Shown in pieces: positions 27,555 to 36,498 of a stretch of DNA of 64,000 bases. The notes beneath the pieces are model-generated. The model did no database searches and was not told the origin of the DNA. It saw nothing but the letters and a program-made list of their open reading frames with translations. Position numbers and translations under genes: made by a program. This DNA comes from Neorhizobium alkalisoli (GTDB lineage: Bacteria; Pseudomonadota; Alphaproteobacteria; Rhizobiales; Rhizobiaceae): positions 1 to 64,000 of the forward strand of contig NZ_PVBN01000016.1 of the NCBI RefSeq assembly GCF_002968635.1. Reading direction: 5' to 3'. Positions within the stretch are counted from its first letter, which is position 1. Each line of letters opens with the position of its first letter.

Positions 27555-28478
27555 CTATTGGCCGATGCGGTTGCCGTTCGCAAGCCGGTCGGCCTGGATC
27601 TCCTGGAGTATCCAATCCCGGAACGCTGCCAGCGGCGGATAGGTGGCGCGGTCGGGCGGATAGGCAAGATAATATTGCCCGGTTTCCATGGCTCGACCTT
27701 CCACGGCCGGCACCAGCAGGCCATGCTCCAGTTCCCGGTCGATCAGGAAGCGCGGCAAAAGCGCAGCGCCGAGGCCAGCCGATGCAGCCTCGACCATCGG
27801 CATGAACTGATCGAATAGCATGCCGTGCAAGGTATCGAACGCGACCCTGTTCTGAGAAAACCACAGCTCCCACGCGTCCGGGCGCGTATTGAGATGCAGA
27901 AGCGGCGCTTTCAGCACATCCTCCGCCCCCTGGATTTCGTGCCGTGCCTTGAATTGCGGACTGCAGACCGGCAGCACCGTTTCGTCCATCAGAAAGGTGA
28001 GCGCAGCGCCCGGCCAGCGCGCTACTCCGAAATGGATGGCGGCATCCAGCGTATCGAAACGGAAATCGAAGGGTTCGAGCCGGGTGATGAGGTTCACCAC
28101 GAGGCCCGGATGGGCCTCGAGGAAATGCGCAATCCGAGGGGTGAGCCAGCGCGTGCCGAAAAACGGCAGGATGGCGAGGTTGAGCGTACCGCCGGACGGA
28201 TTGGCTTTGAGGTTCAGGGAGGCATTCGAAATGCGCCGCAGCGCTTCGCGAACCTCTCGGGCATAACCGTCACCCGCAAGCGTCAGCCGGATCGTCTGGC
28301 GCTCGCGAAGGAACAGGGCCACGCCGAGCTGCTTTTCGAGCGCCGAGATCTGCCGGCTGACGGCGCTCTGGGTGAGGCCGAGTTCGTTGGCCGCCGCCGT
28401 GACGCTGCCGGTGCGAGCCGCCGCTTCAAAAGCGGCGAGCAGAGAAAATGAGGGTAGGAAGCGCCGGGGCGGCAGCAT
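27555..28478 (-). CDS. LysR-family transcriptional regulator
   Basis: A 307-residue GcvA/AmpR-like LysR regulator. The winged helix-turn-helix is at residues 9-65 (SLLAAFEAAARTGSVTAAAN, then LTQSAVSRQISALEKQLG). The effector-binding domain starts near 90 (LNLAILPFFGTRWLTPRI). It is transcribed away from the flavin oxidase gene, and a perfect T-N11-A palindrome lies immediately before its start codon, the classic layout for autoregulation and divergent activation. The inducer is probably a lysine or pipecolate intermediate, inferred from the neighbours. Confidence 0.9.
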   Translation of the reverse strand: MLPPRRFLPSFSLLAAFEAAARTGSVTAAANELGLTQSAVSRQISALEKQLGVALFLRERQTIRLTLAGDGYAREVREALRRISNASLNLKANPSGGTLNLAILPFFGTRWLTPRIAHFLEAHPGLVVNLITRLEPFDFRFDTLDAAIHFGVARWPGAALTFLMDETVLPVCSPQFKARHEIQGAEDVLKAPLLHLNTRPDAWELWFSQNRVAFDTLHGMLFDQFMPMVEAASAGLGAALLPRFLIDRELEHGLLVPAVEGRAMETGQYYLAYPPDRATYPPLAAFRDWILQEIQADRLANGNRIGQ

Positions 28479-28499
28479 GTCATTCCTCTAGCGAATGAC
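28479..28499. promoter_or_regulatory. LysR box in the divergent regulator-oxidase gap
   Basis: GTCATTC, 7 bases, GAATGAC: a perfect palindrome containing ATTC-N7-GAAT, which satisfies the T-N11-A rule for LysR sites. It abuts the LysR start codon at 28478 and is 77 bases from the start of the divergent oxidase gene. Confidence 0.6.
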
Positions 28500-28576
28500 C
28501 TGTTGAGAACATGTCGATATTCATGGATAAACAGCGCCTGTAAAGAGTCTGAAGCGCCCTCTTCCGGACATTCATC

Positions 28577-29860
28577 ATGCTGAACGATCCCCGCTCTCAC
28601 GGCCTCTGGGAAAAGACCGCTCCCTCGCCCCCTCCGGCGCCGCGGCTGGAAGAGGTCGTGGCCGCCGATGTGGCGATTGTCGGGGGCGGTTATACCGGCC
28701 TGTCGGCGGCACTGCATCTTGCCGAGCGCGGCGTCCATGTGAGACTTTTGGAGGCCGCCGAGATCGGCTTCGGCGGCGCGGGCCGCAATGTCGGCCTGAT
28801 CAATGCGGGCATGTGGGTGATGCCCGACGATTTTCCGAGGGAACTCGGCCCGCTCTATGGCGAGCGGGCACTCGATCTTCTCGGCCAGGGGCCCTATCTC
28901 GTCCGCGAACTGATCGAGACACACGGTATTTCCTGCGAGCTGGAAAAGAACGGCACACTCCATTGCGCAGCCGGCGCCGATGGCATGAAGGAGCTCGAGG
29001 AGCGCGCCCGCCAGTGGCAGAAGCGCGGCGCCCCCGTCACCCTGCTGAATGCCGCGGAAACCGAACAGCGCACCGGCAGCAGCACGTATTCCGGTTCGCT
29101 CCTCGACATGCGCGCCGGTACGCTGCAGCCGCTCGCCTATGCCCGTGGCCTGGCTCATGCCGCCGTCAAGGCAGGCGCAAAACTCCATACCGGCAGCGCC
29201 GTCGTCGAAACCGGCGAGGCGAATGGCAAGAAATTTGTCAGAACCGCTCACGGACAGGTCTCGGCCGACTGGATCATCGTCGCGACGGATGCCTACAGCA
29301 CCGGTCCGTGGAAACAGGTCCGCCTGGAACAGGTCCATCTGCCCTATTTCAATCTGGCCACCGCCCCTCTCGGCGATAACCTTCGCCGCTCGATCGTCCC
29401 CGGCCGTGAAGGCTGCTGGGACACCAAGGAAATTCTCTCCTCTTTCCGCATGGATCAGGCCGGCCGCCTGATCTTCGGCTCGGTCGGTGCTTTGCGCGGC
29501 ACCGGCACGGCCATCCACAAGGCCTGGGCGCGGCGCTCGCTGAAACGTATCTTCCCGCAGCTCGGCGATGTGGACTTCGAGGCGGAATGGTACGGCCTTA
29601 TCGGCATGACCGACAATGCGCTCCCGCGCTTCCACAAGTTCGGCCGCAACGTCGTCGGCTTTTCAGGCTATAACGGCCGCGGCATTTCCCCCGGCACGAC
29701 ATTCGGCAAGGTGCTCGCGGCGCATGTGCTCGGCGAGATTTCGGAAGCCGAACTGCCGCTGCCGCTGACCGATACGACGGAGCCTGGCTTCCGCTCCCTC
29801 AAGGAAGCCTATTATGAAGCAGGGGCGCAGATTGCCCACTTCGCCGGTGAACGGTTCTGA
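28577..29860 (+). CDS. FAD-dependent amine oxidoreductase, probable L-pipecolate oxidase
   Basis: A 427-residue DAO-family flavoprotein with the Rossmann FAD motif IVGGGYTGLSAALHLAERG (about 35-53), an Arg-Asn motif GAGRNVGLINAGMW, and a C-terminal FAD contact GYNGRGISPGTTFGKVLA. It oxidises an amino or imino acid with O2 or a quinone as acceptor. The next gene encodes an ALDH7-type aminoadipate-semialdehyde dehydrogenase, the pairing known as amaA-amaB for pipecolate to 2-aminoadipate in Pseudomonas putida. That makes L-pipecolate the best substrate guess. PuuB-like glutamylputrescine oxidase is an alternative from sequence alone. Confidence 0.78.
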   Translation: MLNDPRSHGLWEKTAPSPPPAPRLEEVVAADVAIVGGGYTGLSAALHLAERGVHVRLLEAAEIGFGGAGRNVGLINAGMWVMPDDFPRELGPLYGERALDLLGQGPYLVRELIETHGISCELEKNGTLHCAAGADGMKELEERARQWQKRGAPVTLLNAAETEQRTGSSTYSGSLLDMRAGTLQPLAYARGLAHAAVKAGAKLHTGSAVVETGEANGKKFVRTAHGQVSADWIIVATDAYSTGPWKQVRLEQVHLPYFNLATAPLGDNLRRSIVPGREGCWDTKEILSSFRMDQAGRLIFGSVGALRGTGTAIHKAWARRSLKRIFPQLGDVDFEAEWYGLIGMTDNALPRFHKFGRNVVGFSGYNGRGISPGTTFGKVLAAHVLGEISEAELPLPLTDTTEPGFRSLKEAYYEAGAQIAHFAGERF

Positions 29861-29915
29861 TTGTCAAACCATCGCCGACTTGTAGATTGACCGATATTGA
29901 ATTGCGGAGACCGAT

Positions 29916-31457
29916 ATGACCCTTGCCACTCTTGATCTCGCCGCCGAGGTGAAAAACATCCTGGGCGACCTAGGCGTAAAAGCCGAAAGCTATACCGGCG
30001 GCACGCTCGTCGTCCGTTCGCCGATCACCGGCGCCGAGATCGGCAAGCTGCCGGAGATTTCGGCCGAAGGAGCCGGAAAGGCGATCGAAGCCGCCCACGC
30101 CGCCTTTCTGGAATGGCGGCTGGTGCCCGGTCCGAAGCGCGGCGAGTTGATCCGCCTGCTCGGCGAGGAATTGCGCGCGGCCAAGACCGCACTCGGCCGG
30201 CTCGTGTCGCTCGAGGTCGGCAAGATCACGTCCGAAGGCCTCGGCGAGGTGCAGGAAATGATCGACATCTGCGACTTCGCGGTCGGGCTCTCGCGGCAGC
30301 TCTACGGCCTCACCATCGCCACCGAACGCGCCGATCACCGCATGATGGAAACCTGGCATCCGCTGGGCGCGATCGGCATCATCTCCGCCTTCAATTTCCC
30401 GGTCGCCGTCTGGTCGTGGAATGCGGCACTCGCCATCGTCTGCGGCAATTCCACCATCTGGAAGCCGTCGGAGAAGACGCCGCTGACCGCGCTCGCGACC
30501 CAGGCGATCTTCGAAAAGGCGCTGGCCCGTTATATTGCAGAAGGCAATACCGCACCGAAGAACCTCTCGACGCTGCTGATCGGCGGGCGCGAGATCGGAG
30601 AGATCATGGTCGATCACGAGAAGGTGCCGCTGGTTTCCGCAACCGGCTCGACGGCCATGGGTCGCGCCGTCGGACCGCGCCTGGCGCAGCGCTTCGCCCG
30701 CTCCATTCTGGAACTGGGCGGCAACAATGCTGCCATCGTGACGCCGACGGCCGATCTCGACCTGACACTCCGCGGCGTGGCCTTTTCGGCCATGGGAACG
30801 GCCGGGCAACGCTGCACCACGCTTCGCCGCCTCTTCGTGCACGACAGTGTTTACGACACGCTGGTGCCGCGCCTTATCAAGGCCTATCAGTCAGTCACGA
30901 TCGGAAATCCGTTGGAAAACGGCAACCTCGTCGGCCCTCTGATCGACAAGCCCGCTTTCGATAAAATGCAGAGGGCACTGGAGGCCGCCAAGGCCGCCGG
31001 CGGAAAGGTGGTCGGGGGCGAGCGCGTGCATGCCGAAAGCTCCGCCGAGGCTTATTATGTGCGACCCGCGATCGTCGAGATGCCTGCTCAGGCAGGGCCC
31101 GTAAAGGAAGAGACCTTTGCTCCGATCCTTTACGTGATGAAGTATTCGGGCTTCGACGAGGCGCTCTCGCTGCACAACGACGTGCCCCAGGGCCTTTCCT
31201 CCTCGATCTTCACCAACGACATGCGTGAGGCCGAAACTTTCGTGTCGGCGCACGGTTCCGATTGCGGCATCGCCAATGTCAATATCGGCCCCTCGGGCGC
31301 CGAGATCGGCGGGGCATTCGGCGGCGAAAAGGAAACCGGCGGCGGCCGCGAATCGGGTTCGGATGCCTGGAAGGCCTATATGCGCCGCGCCACCAACACG
31401 ATGAACTATGGCCGCACCCTGCCGCTGGCACAGGGCGTCAAGTTCGACGTCATCTGA
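29916..31457 (+). CDS. amaB: Aminoadipate-semialdehyde / piperideine-6-carboxylate dehydrogenase (ALDH7 type)
   Basis: A 513-residue aldehyde dehydrogenase of the antiquitin/AmaB class. It oxidises 2-aminoadipate 6-semialdehyde (in equilibrium with piperideine-6-carboxylate) to 2-aminoadipate with NAD in lysine breakdown. Visible motifs are WHPLGAIGIISAFNFPVAVW, the ATGSTAMGRAV nucleotide loop, the general base Glu in LELGGNNAAIV, the catalytic Cys in GTAGQRCTTLRRLF and the C-terminal GGAFGGEKETGGGRESGSD, characteristic of ALDH7. It follows the oxidase by 55 bases and precedes a P1 peptidase by 4 bases. Confidence 0.88.
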   Translation: MTLATLDLAAEVKNILGDLGVKAESYTGGTLVVRSPITGAEIGKLPEISAEGAGKAIEAAHAAFLEWRLVPGPKRGELIRLLGEELRAAKTALGRLVSLEVGKITSEGLGEVQEMIDICDFAVGLSRQLYGLTIATERADHRMMETWHPLGAIGIISAFNFPVAVWSWNAALAIVCGNSTIWKPSEKTPLTALATQAIFEKALARYIAEGNTAPKNLSTLLIGGREIGEIMVDHEKVPLVSATGSTAMGRAVGPRLAQRFARSILELGGNNAAIVTPTADLDLTLRGVAFSAMGTAGQRCTTLRRLFVHDSVYDTLVPRLIKAYQSVTIGNPLENGNLVGPLIDKPAFDKMQRALEAAKAAGGKVVGGERVHAESSAEAYYVRPAIVEMPAQAGPVKEETFAPILYVMKYSGFDEALSLHNDVPQGLSSSIFTNDMREAETFVSAHGSDCGIANVNIGPSGAEIGGAFGGEKETGGGRESGSDAWKAYMRRATNTMNYGRTLPLAQGVKFDVI

Positions 31458-31461
31458 TCGG

Positions 31462-32460
31462 ATGTCGCGGCCGCTGAACCTGCTCACGGACATCGAGGGC
31501 GTGGCTGTCGGCCACGCCACGGATCTCTCGCTCGGTTCGGGCGTGACGGCGATCGTCTTCGACGAACCGGCGGTCGCCTCAGGTTCTGTCCTCGGCGGCG
31601 CGCCAGGCGGCCGGGATACCGCGCTGCTCGATCCATCCATGACAGTGCAGGCAGTCGACGCCTTTGTTCTTTCCGGCGGCTCGGCGTTCGGGCTCGATGC
31701 GGCAGGCGGCGTGCAGGCCGGACTACGTGAGATCGGGCGTGGTCTTCAGGTACGTACCGCCCGCGTGCCGATCGTACCGCAGGCGATCCTGATCGATCTC
31801 CTGAACGGCGGCAACAAGGATTGGGGCCTCTATTCGCCCTACCGCGACATGGGTTACGCGGCCTTCAAGGCGGCCGCAAAGGGTGCCTTCGCTCTTGGCA
31901 CCGTCGGAGCCGGAACGGGCGCGACCACCGCCAACTTCAAGGGCGGAATCGGCTCGGCAAGCGCAAGGACTTCGGCCGGCCACACGGTCGGGGCGCTGAT
32001 GGCGGTCAACGCCATGGGCTCGGTGACCGTTGGTGAAGGCCCGCATTTCTGGGCGTCCCCCTTTGAGCAAGACGGGGAATTCGGCGGGCTTGGCCTACCC
32101 CAGAACTTCGACAATCGTCTGCGGCTGAAGGGCCGCAACGTGATCGCGACCACCATCGGTGTCGTGGTGACGGATGCCGTGCTGAGCAAGCCGGACGTCC
32201 ACCGTCTTTCGATCCTCGCCCATGACGGCCTCGCCCGCGCCGTCCTGCCGACCCATCTGCCGGGAGACGGCGACACCATCTTTTCAGCCGCGACCGGCGC
32301 CAAGCCCTTGAGCGACGCTGCCGATTTTCTGGAGATCTGCCATCTGGCGACGCTGGTGACGGCGCGCGCCATAGCGCGTGGCGTCTACGAAGCCACCGCA
32401 CTGCCGGTGCCTGATGTGCAACCTGCCTGGCGTGACAGGTTCGGTTCCTTGGCTAGATAG
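31462..32460 (+). CDS. P1-family peptidase (DmpA-like aminopeptidase)
   Basis: A 332-residue member of the P1 (DmpA/BapA) family of N-terminal nucleophile hydrolases. ATG 31462 lies 4 bases after the dehydrogenase stop; the upstream part of the frame belongs to that gene. Family blocks include LTDIEGVAVGHATD, VLGGAPGGRDTALLDP, VLSGGSAFGLDAAGGVQAGL and KGGIGSASARTSAGHTVGAL. A Gly-Ser pair in VNAMGSVTVG could be the self-cleavage site that exposes the catalytic Ser, though many relatives of unknown function differ here. Its place in the lysine catabolic operon suggests release of amino acids from small peptides or amides. It overlaps the convergent cobC by 8 bases. Confidence 0.83.
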   Translation: MSRPLNLLTDIEGVAVGHATDLSLGSGVTAIVFDEPAVASGSVLGGAPGGRDTALLDPSMTVQAVDAFVLSGGSAFGLDAAGGVQAGLREIGRGLQVRTARVPIVPQAILIDLLNGGNKDWGLYSPYRDMGYAAFKAAAKGAFALGTVGAGTGATTANFKGGIGSASARTSAGHTVGALMAVNAMGSVTVGEGPHFWASPFEQDGEFGGLGLPQNFDNRLRLKGRNVIATTIGVVVTDAVLSKPDVHRLSILAHDGLARAVLPTHLPGDGDTIFSAATGAKPLSDAADFLEICHLATLVTARAIARGVYEATALPVPDVQPAWRDRFGSLAR

Positions 32461-33475
32461 TTCTCAGCGCTTCCTCCACGCGCGGCCAATCCTCCGCAGC
32501 GGGCAGACCGATCCTGAGGTCCTCCGGCCGCTCGGCAAAACGCCTTGTGATGATCCCCCGCTCGCCGAGATGCTGGAAAATCGCCTGCGCTCGCGGGCCG
32601 CGGATGAAGCGGAAGAGCGACGTGCCGCCCGCGACGGGAATGCCGGCTTCTGCGAGCAAGGCGTCGAGCCGCGTCGCTTCCGCCTTCAGCCTTTCCCGCA
32701 TCGCCTTCTGCCAGCCGGCATCGGCAAGCGCTTCGCCGGCAACGTGCAGCGCCGGACCGGAGACCGCCCAGGGACCGAGCCGGCTCTCGATCTTCGCGAT
32801 GGTTTCGGGATGTGAGATGGCAAAGCCTAGCCGAAGCCCCGCCATGCCATAGAACTTGCCGAAGGAACGCAGGACGACCAGGCCGCCGGCATCGACGGCA
32901 TCTGCGACGCTCTCCGCTTCAGAGACGTCCATAAAGGCCTCATCAACGACAAGAAGGCCGTTTTTGGCGCGCATGACGGCCGCAAGAGCCAGAAGCTCGC
33001 TGCGCCGGACAATCCGGCCGGTGGGATTATTCGGATTGACGACCACCGCCAGCCGGCCATCCGCCAGCCGTTCCATATCCTCCGTCTCGGTCACCTCAAG
33101 ACCTGCCAGCCGCGCAGCGCGGGCATGTTCCGCATAGGTGGGAGAGAGGATCGCCGCCTTGCCACCACCCCAGCCCGCCTGAAGGCCAGCAAGGATCGGC
33201 AGCAGGATCTGGGTCCCCGGCCCGGGCGCCACATGCGCTTGCGAAGGCGCTCCATAGGCCTCCGCCGCCAATACCTTCAGTCGTTCAGCCAAATCCGGCT
33301 CCGGCAGTCGCGCGAAGGCATTGCCCGGCAAGGGAGAATGCGGATAGGAATGCGGATTGATACCGGTGGAAAGATCGATCCACGGTTCGGGCGCATCGGG
33401 AAACGACGCTCGCGCCTGAGCAAGATTACCGCCGTGCTGTATCGGACCGCCAACCTCAGGCCTTGTCACCGGCAT
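32453..33475 (-). CDS. cobC: L-threonine-O-3-phosphate decarboxylase of cobalamin synthesis
   Basis: A PLP enzyme that makes (R)-1-amino-2-propanol phosphate, the linker of the B12 lower loop (named CobC in alphaproteobacteria, CobD in Salmonella). It has 340 residues from ATG 33475. Aminotransferase fold I/II motifs are IDLSTGINPHSYP, VVNPNNPTGRIV, LLVVDEAFMD (Asp to PLP nitrogen) and LRSFGKFYGMAGLRLGF with the PLP Lys. An in-frame ATG at 33505 is possible but would run into cobD. The two start codons overlap by two bases on opposite strands, so each promoter lies inside the other gene or its own coding region. Confidence 0.92.
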   Translation of the reverse strand: MPVTRPEVGGPIQHGGNLAQARASFPDAPEPWIDLSTGINPHSYPHSPLPGNAFARLPEPDLAERLKVLAAEAYGAPSQAHVAPGPGTQILLPILAGLQAGWGGGKAAILSPTYAEHARAARLAGLEVTETEDMERLADGRLAVVVNPNNPTGRIVRRSELLALAAVMRAKNGLLVVDEAFMDVSEAESVADAVDAGGLVVLRSFGKFYGMAGLRLGFAISHPETIAKIESRLGPWAVSGPALHVAGEALADAGWQKAMRERLKAEATRLDALLAEAGIPVAGGTSLFRFIRGPRAQAIFQHLGERGIITRRFAERPEDLRIGLPAAEDWPRVEEALRTI

Positions 33476-34439
33476 GTTCCTTCTCGCCTTTTTTGCACTG
33501 ATCATCGAGCGGATATTCGGTTATCCGGATTGGCTGTTTCGTCGCATCGGCCACCCGGTTACCTGGATCGGCGGGCTGATATCCCGGCTCGATACCAACT
33601 GGAACCGCGAAGAAGATGATTTCGCCAGGCGCAAGCGCAAGGGCATTCTCACCCTCCTGATACTGCTCGGCACGGTGACCGTGGTGGCCTTGACGCTCGA
33701 ATACGGGTTTCTCTTCTTGCCCTTCGGACCGATCCTGCTTGCGTTTGTTGCCGCAAGTTTGCCCGCCCAGAAAAGCCTCGAACAGCATGTCGCGGCTGTC
33801 GCCACTGCCCTCAGATACGGCGGACTGGAAGCAGGACGCAAAGCCGTTTCGATGATCGTCGGGCGCGATCCGGAAAAACTGGACGAAGCCGCCGTCTGCC
33901 GCGCAGCAATCGAGAGCCTGGCGGAGAATTTTTCCGACGGCGTCGTGGCGCCGGCATTCTGGATGGGCATCGGCGGTTTGGCCGGCGGCGCGGCCTACAA
34001 GGCCGCCAATACCGCCGACAGCATGATCGGCCACCGTTCTCCGCGGCACGAGGCGTTCGGCTGGGCAGCGGCGCGCTTCGATGACATGATCAACCTGCCG
34101 GCTTCGCGGCTGAGCGCGCTGCTTTTCGTGATTGCCGCATTCTTTGTCCCCGGCGCTTCCCCAAAAGGCGCGATAAACGCTGTTTTCCTGGATGCCCGGC
34201 ACCACCGATCCCCCAATGCCGGCTGGCCGGAAGCGGCGATGGCCGGTGCGCTTGGGATAGCTCTCGCCGGGCCTCGCAGCTACGGTGGCCAGATGATCGA
34301 GGCGCGTTTCATGGGCGAGGGTGGGCGCACTGAACTTTCTTACGAAGACATCGGCCGCGCGCTGAAACTGGCGCGGATCGCTGATGGTCTGCTGATCGGC
34401 CTTTTCGGCATCCTGGCGTGGATCATCTGGCAAATCTGA
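33474..34439 (+). CDS. cobD: Adenosylcobinamide-phosphate synthase (CbiB-like), membrane protein
   Basis: Joins aminopropanol phosphate to adenosylcobyric acid at the inner membrane. It has 321 residues with several transmembrane segments (N-terminal LLAFFALIIERIFGYPDWLF, a hydrophobic pair at about 55-90, and a C-terminal LLIGLFGILAWIIWQI). CbiB family landmarks are RIGHPVTWIGGLI, SENFSDGV in the form AENFSDGVVAPAFW, and NTADSMIGHRSPRHEAFGWA. It diverges from cobC, which makes its substrate, and converges with cobQ, overlapping it by 17 bases. Confidence 0.94.
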   Translation: MFLLAFFALIIERIFGYPDWLFRRIGHPVTWIGGLISRLDTNWNREEDDFARRKRKGILTLLILLGTVTVVALTLEYGFLFLPFGPILLAFVAASLPAQKSLEQHVAAVATALRYGGLEAGRKAVSMIVGRDPEKLDEAAVCRAAIESLAENFSDGVVAPAFWMGIGGLAGGAAYKAANTADSMIGHRSPRHEAFGWAAARFDDMINLPASRLSALLFVIAAFFVPGASPKGAINAVFLDARHHRSPNAGWPEAAMAGALGIALAGPRSYGGQMIEARFMGEGGRTELSYEDIGRALKLARIADGLLIGLFGILAWIIWQI

Positions 34440-35880
34440 GCAATCCGTCGAGATCGAGATGCTTTTCCATGTGGGCGGCAAGCCTGTCGAGCACTTCGTC
34501 CACGCCCGCTTCGTAGTCCAGATCGGATGCCACGCCGCCCAGCCGCTCGAGCCAGGCAGAGCGCTGCCGGTCGTCGGCAAACAGGCCGTGGAGATAGGTG
34601 CCGCAGATTCGTCCGTCGCCGGATCGCGCCCCGTCCGTATTGCCACCGACAACCGAAAACGGCTGCGCGCAATCCGGCCCGATCGTCCGGCCTACATGCA
34701 TTTCATAGCCGGCCAAGGATACCCCGTCGAAACTGGTGCCCGAGACCGCTTCCAGCCGCTTCTCGGCGGAAAGAACAGTTTCGACGTCCAGTAAACCCAG
34801 ACCGGAAACCGAACCGGGTGGCCCTTCCATGCCCTCGGGGTCGGAAATCTGCCTGCCCAACATCTGGTAGCCGCCGCACAGACCCAGCACACGCCCGCCA
34901 CGCCTGACATGCGCCGCGATGTCGGTATCGAAGCCGGCCGCCTTCAGCGCCTGCAGATCGGATATCGTCGCCTTGGAGCCGACGAGCAGAACGAGGTCGC
35001 AGTCGCCGGGAATGACTTGCCCCGGCCGCACACGGACCAATTCCACCTCCGGCTCGGCCTCCAGCGGATCGAGATCGTCGAAATTCGAGATATGCGGCAG
35101 GATCGGTACCGCAATGCGGACTTTTGCGCCGGGATTACAGGCATGGGAGCCGGCGATACCGAGCGCATCCTCCGCCGGCAGGCGGGCTGCATCGGCAAAG
35201 TGCGGCAGGAGCCCCATCGACTTCCAACTGGTCAATTCCGCAATCATCCGCATGCCTTCCGCAAACAACGTCGGATCGCCGCGGAACCGGTTGACGATGA
35301 AGCCGCAGATCATCGCCGCATCTTCAGGCGCAAGCACTAGTTTTGTGCCGGCAAGGCTGGCGATCACGCCGCCGCGGTCGATATCGCCGATCAGCACGAC
35401 CGGCACGCCCGCCGCCCGGGCAAAGCCCATATTGGCGATATCGTTCTGACGCAGGTTGATTTCCGAGGCGCTGCCGGCGCCTTCCACAAGCATGAGATCC
35501 GCCTGATTTCGCAGACGCTCGAAACTTTCCAGCACCCGCGGCATCAGCTTCGGCTTCAGACCCTGGTATTCGGCAGCCTTGGCATTGCCCTCGACCTTGC
35601 CCTGCACCACGACCTGAGCGCCGACCTCGCTCTGCGGCTTCAGCAAGACAGGATTCATGTGGACGCTGAGCGGCACCTTTGCGGCGCGCGCCTGCAATGC
35701 CTGCGCCCGACCGATCTCGCCGCCGTCTGCCGTCACCGCCGCATTGTTCGACATGTTCTGCGGCTTGAACGGCAGAACCTTCAGACCACGCAGCGTAAAG
35801 GCGCGGGCAAGTCCGGCTACGACCAGCGACTTGCCCACATCCGAGCCCGTTCCCTGAAACATCAAAGCGCGGGCGGCCAT
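34423..35880 (-). CDS. cobQ: Adenosylcobyric acid synthase (glutamine-hydrolysing)
   Basis: Amidates carboxylates b, d, e and g of adenosylcobyrinic acid a,c-diamide using glutamine and ATP. The 485-residue length is standard. The N-terminal dethiobiotin-synthetase-like P-loop domain has MFQGTGSDVGKSLVVAGLAR, LKVLPFKPQNMSNNA and a later LIGDIDRGGVIASLAGT. The C-terminal class I amidotransferase-like domain has LGLCGGYQMLGR, with the nucleophile Cys. It is the last gene of the leftward riboswitch operon, 3 bases after cobO, and its end overlaps cobD. Confidence 0.96.
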   Translation of the reverse strand: MAARALMFQGTGSDVGKSLVVAGLARAFTLRGLKVLPFKPQNMSNNAAVTADGGEIGRAQALQARAAKVPLSVHMNPVLLKPQSEVGAQVVVQGKVEGNAKAAEYQGLKPKLMPRVLESFERLRNQADLMLVEGAGSASEINLRQNDIANMGFARAAGVPVVLIGDIDRGGVIASLAGTKLVLAPEDAAMICGFIVNRFRGDPTLFAEGMRMIAELTSWKSMGLLPHFADAARLPAEDALGIAGSHACNPGAKVRIAVPILPHISNFDDLDPLEAEPEVELVRVRPGQVIPGDCDLVLLVGSKATISDLQALKAAGFDTDIAAHVRRGGRVLGLCGGYQMLGRQISDPEGMEGPPGSVSGLGLLDVETVLSAEKRLEAVSGTSFDGVSLAGYEMHVGRTIGPDCAQPFSVVGGNTDGARSGDGRICGTYLHGLFADDRQRSAWLERLGGVASDLDYEAGVDEVLDRLAAHMEKHLDLDGLLRFAR

Positions 35881-35883
35881 CGA

Positions 35884-36498
35884 TTAAAACTCGATGCCGG
35901 CCTGAGCCTTCACGCCAGCCTTGAAATGGTGCTTCACCAGCGTCATCTCGGTCACCATGTCGGCCGCTTCGATCAGTGCGGGTTTGGCATTGCGGCCGGT
36001 GACGACGACATGCAGATCCGCGCGCCGCGCCTGTAGTGCCGCGATAACCTTGTCGAGATCGAGATAATCGTAGCGGAGCGCGATGTTGAGCTCGTCGAGG
36101 ATGACAAGCCCGATCGTCTCGTCAGCCATCAGGTCCAGCGCCTTTTCCCACGCCTTTTCGGCGGCGGCCATATCGCGCTTCAGGTCCTGGGTTTCCCAGG
36201 TAAAACCTTCACCCATCGTATGCCAGACGACTCGATCCCCGAAGACCGCCAGCGCCGGCTGCTCGCCGGTCGACCAGGCGCCTTTGATGAATTGCACCAC
36301 ACCGACCCGCCGGTTGTTGCCGAGCATGCGCAAGGCAAGTCCGAAAGCGGCGGTAGACTTGCCTTTGCCCGCGCCTGTATGGACGATGAGAAGACCCTTT
36401 TCCAGGGTCTTCTCTGCTACTTCCTTGTCCTGAACCGCCTTGCGGTTCGCCATCTTGGCGCGGTGCCGCTCGGCTACGCTTTCGTCGAGCTCTTTCAC
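35884..36498 (-). CDS. cobO: Cob(I)yrinic acid a,c-diamide adenosyltransferase
   Basis: A CobA/BtuR-family enzyme that transfers the 5'-deoxyadenosyl group of ATP to Co(I) corrinoid. GTG 36498 was chosen because it forms a GTGA overlap with the cbtA stop and keeps the family's conserved N-terminal DESVAERHRAKMANRK; ATG 36453 would remove it. With GTG the protein has 204 residues. The P-loop is LLIVHTGAGKGKSTAAFGLA; FIKGAWSTGEQPAL, ILDELNIALRYDYL and VVVTGRNAKPALIEAADMVT follow as in the family. cobQ starts 3 bases downstream. Confidence 0.94.
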   Translation of the reverse strand: MKELDESVAERHRAKMANRKAVQDKEVAEKTLEKGLLIVHTGAGKGKSTAAFGLALRMLGNNRRVGVVQFIKGAWSTGEQPALAVFGDRVVWHTMGEGFTWETQDLKRDMAAAEKAWEKALDLMADETIGLVILDELNIALRYDYLDLDKVIAALQARRADLHVVVTGRNAKPALIEAADMVTEMTLVKHHFKAGVKAQAGIEF

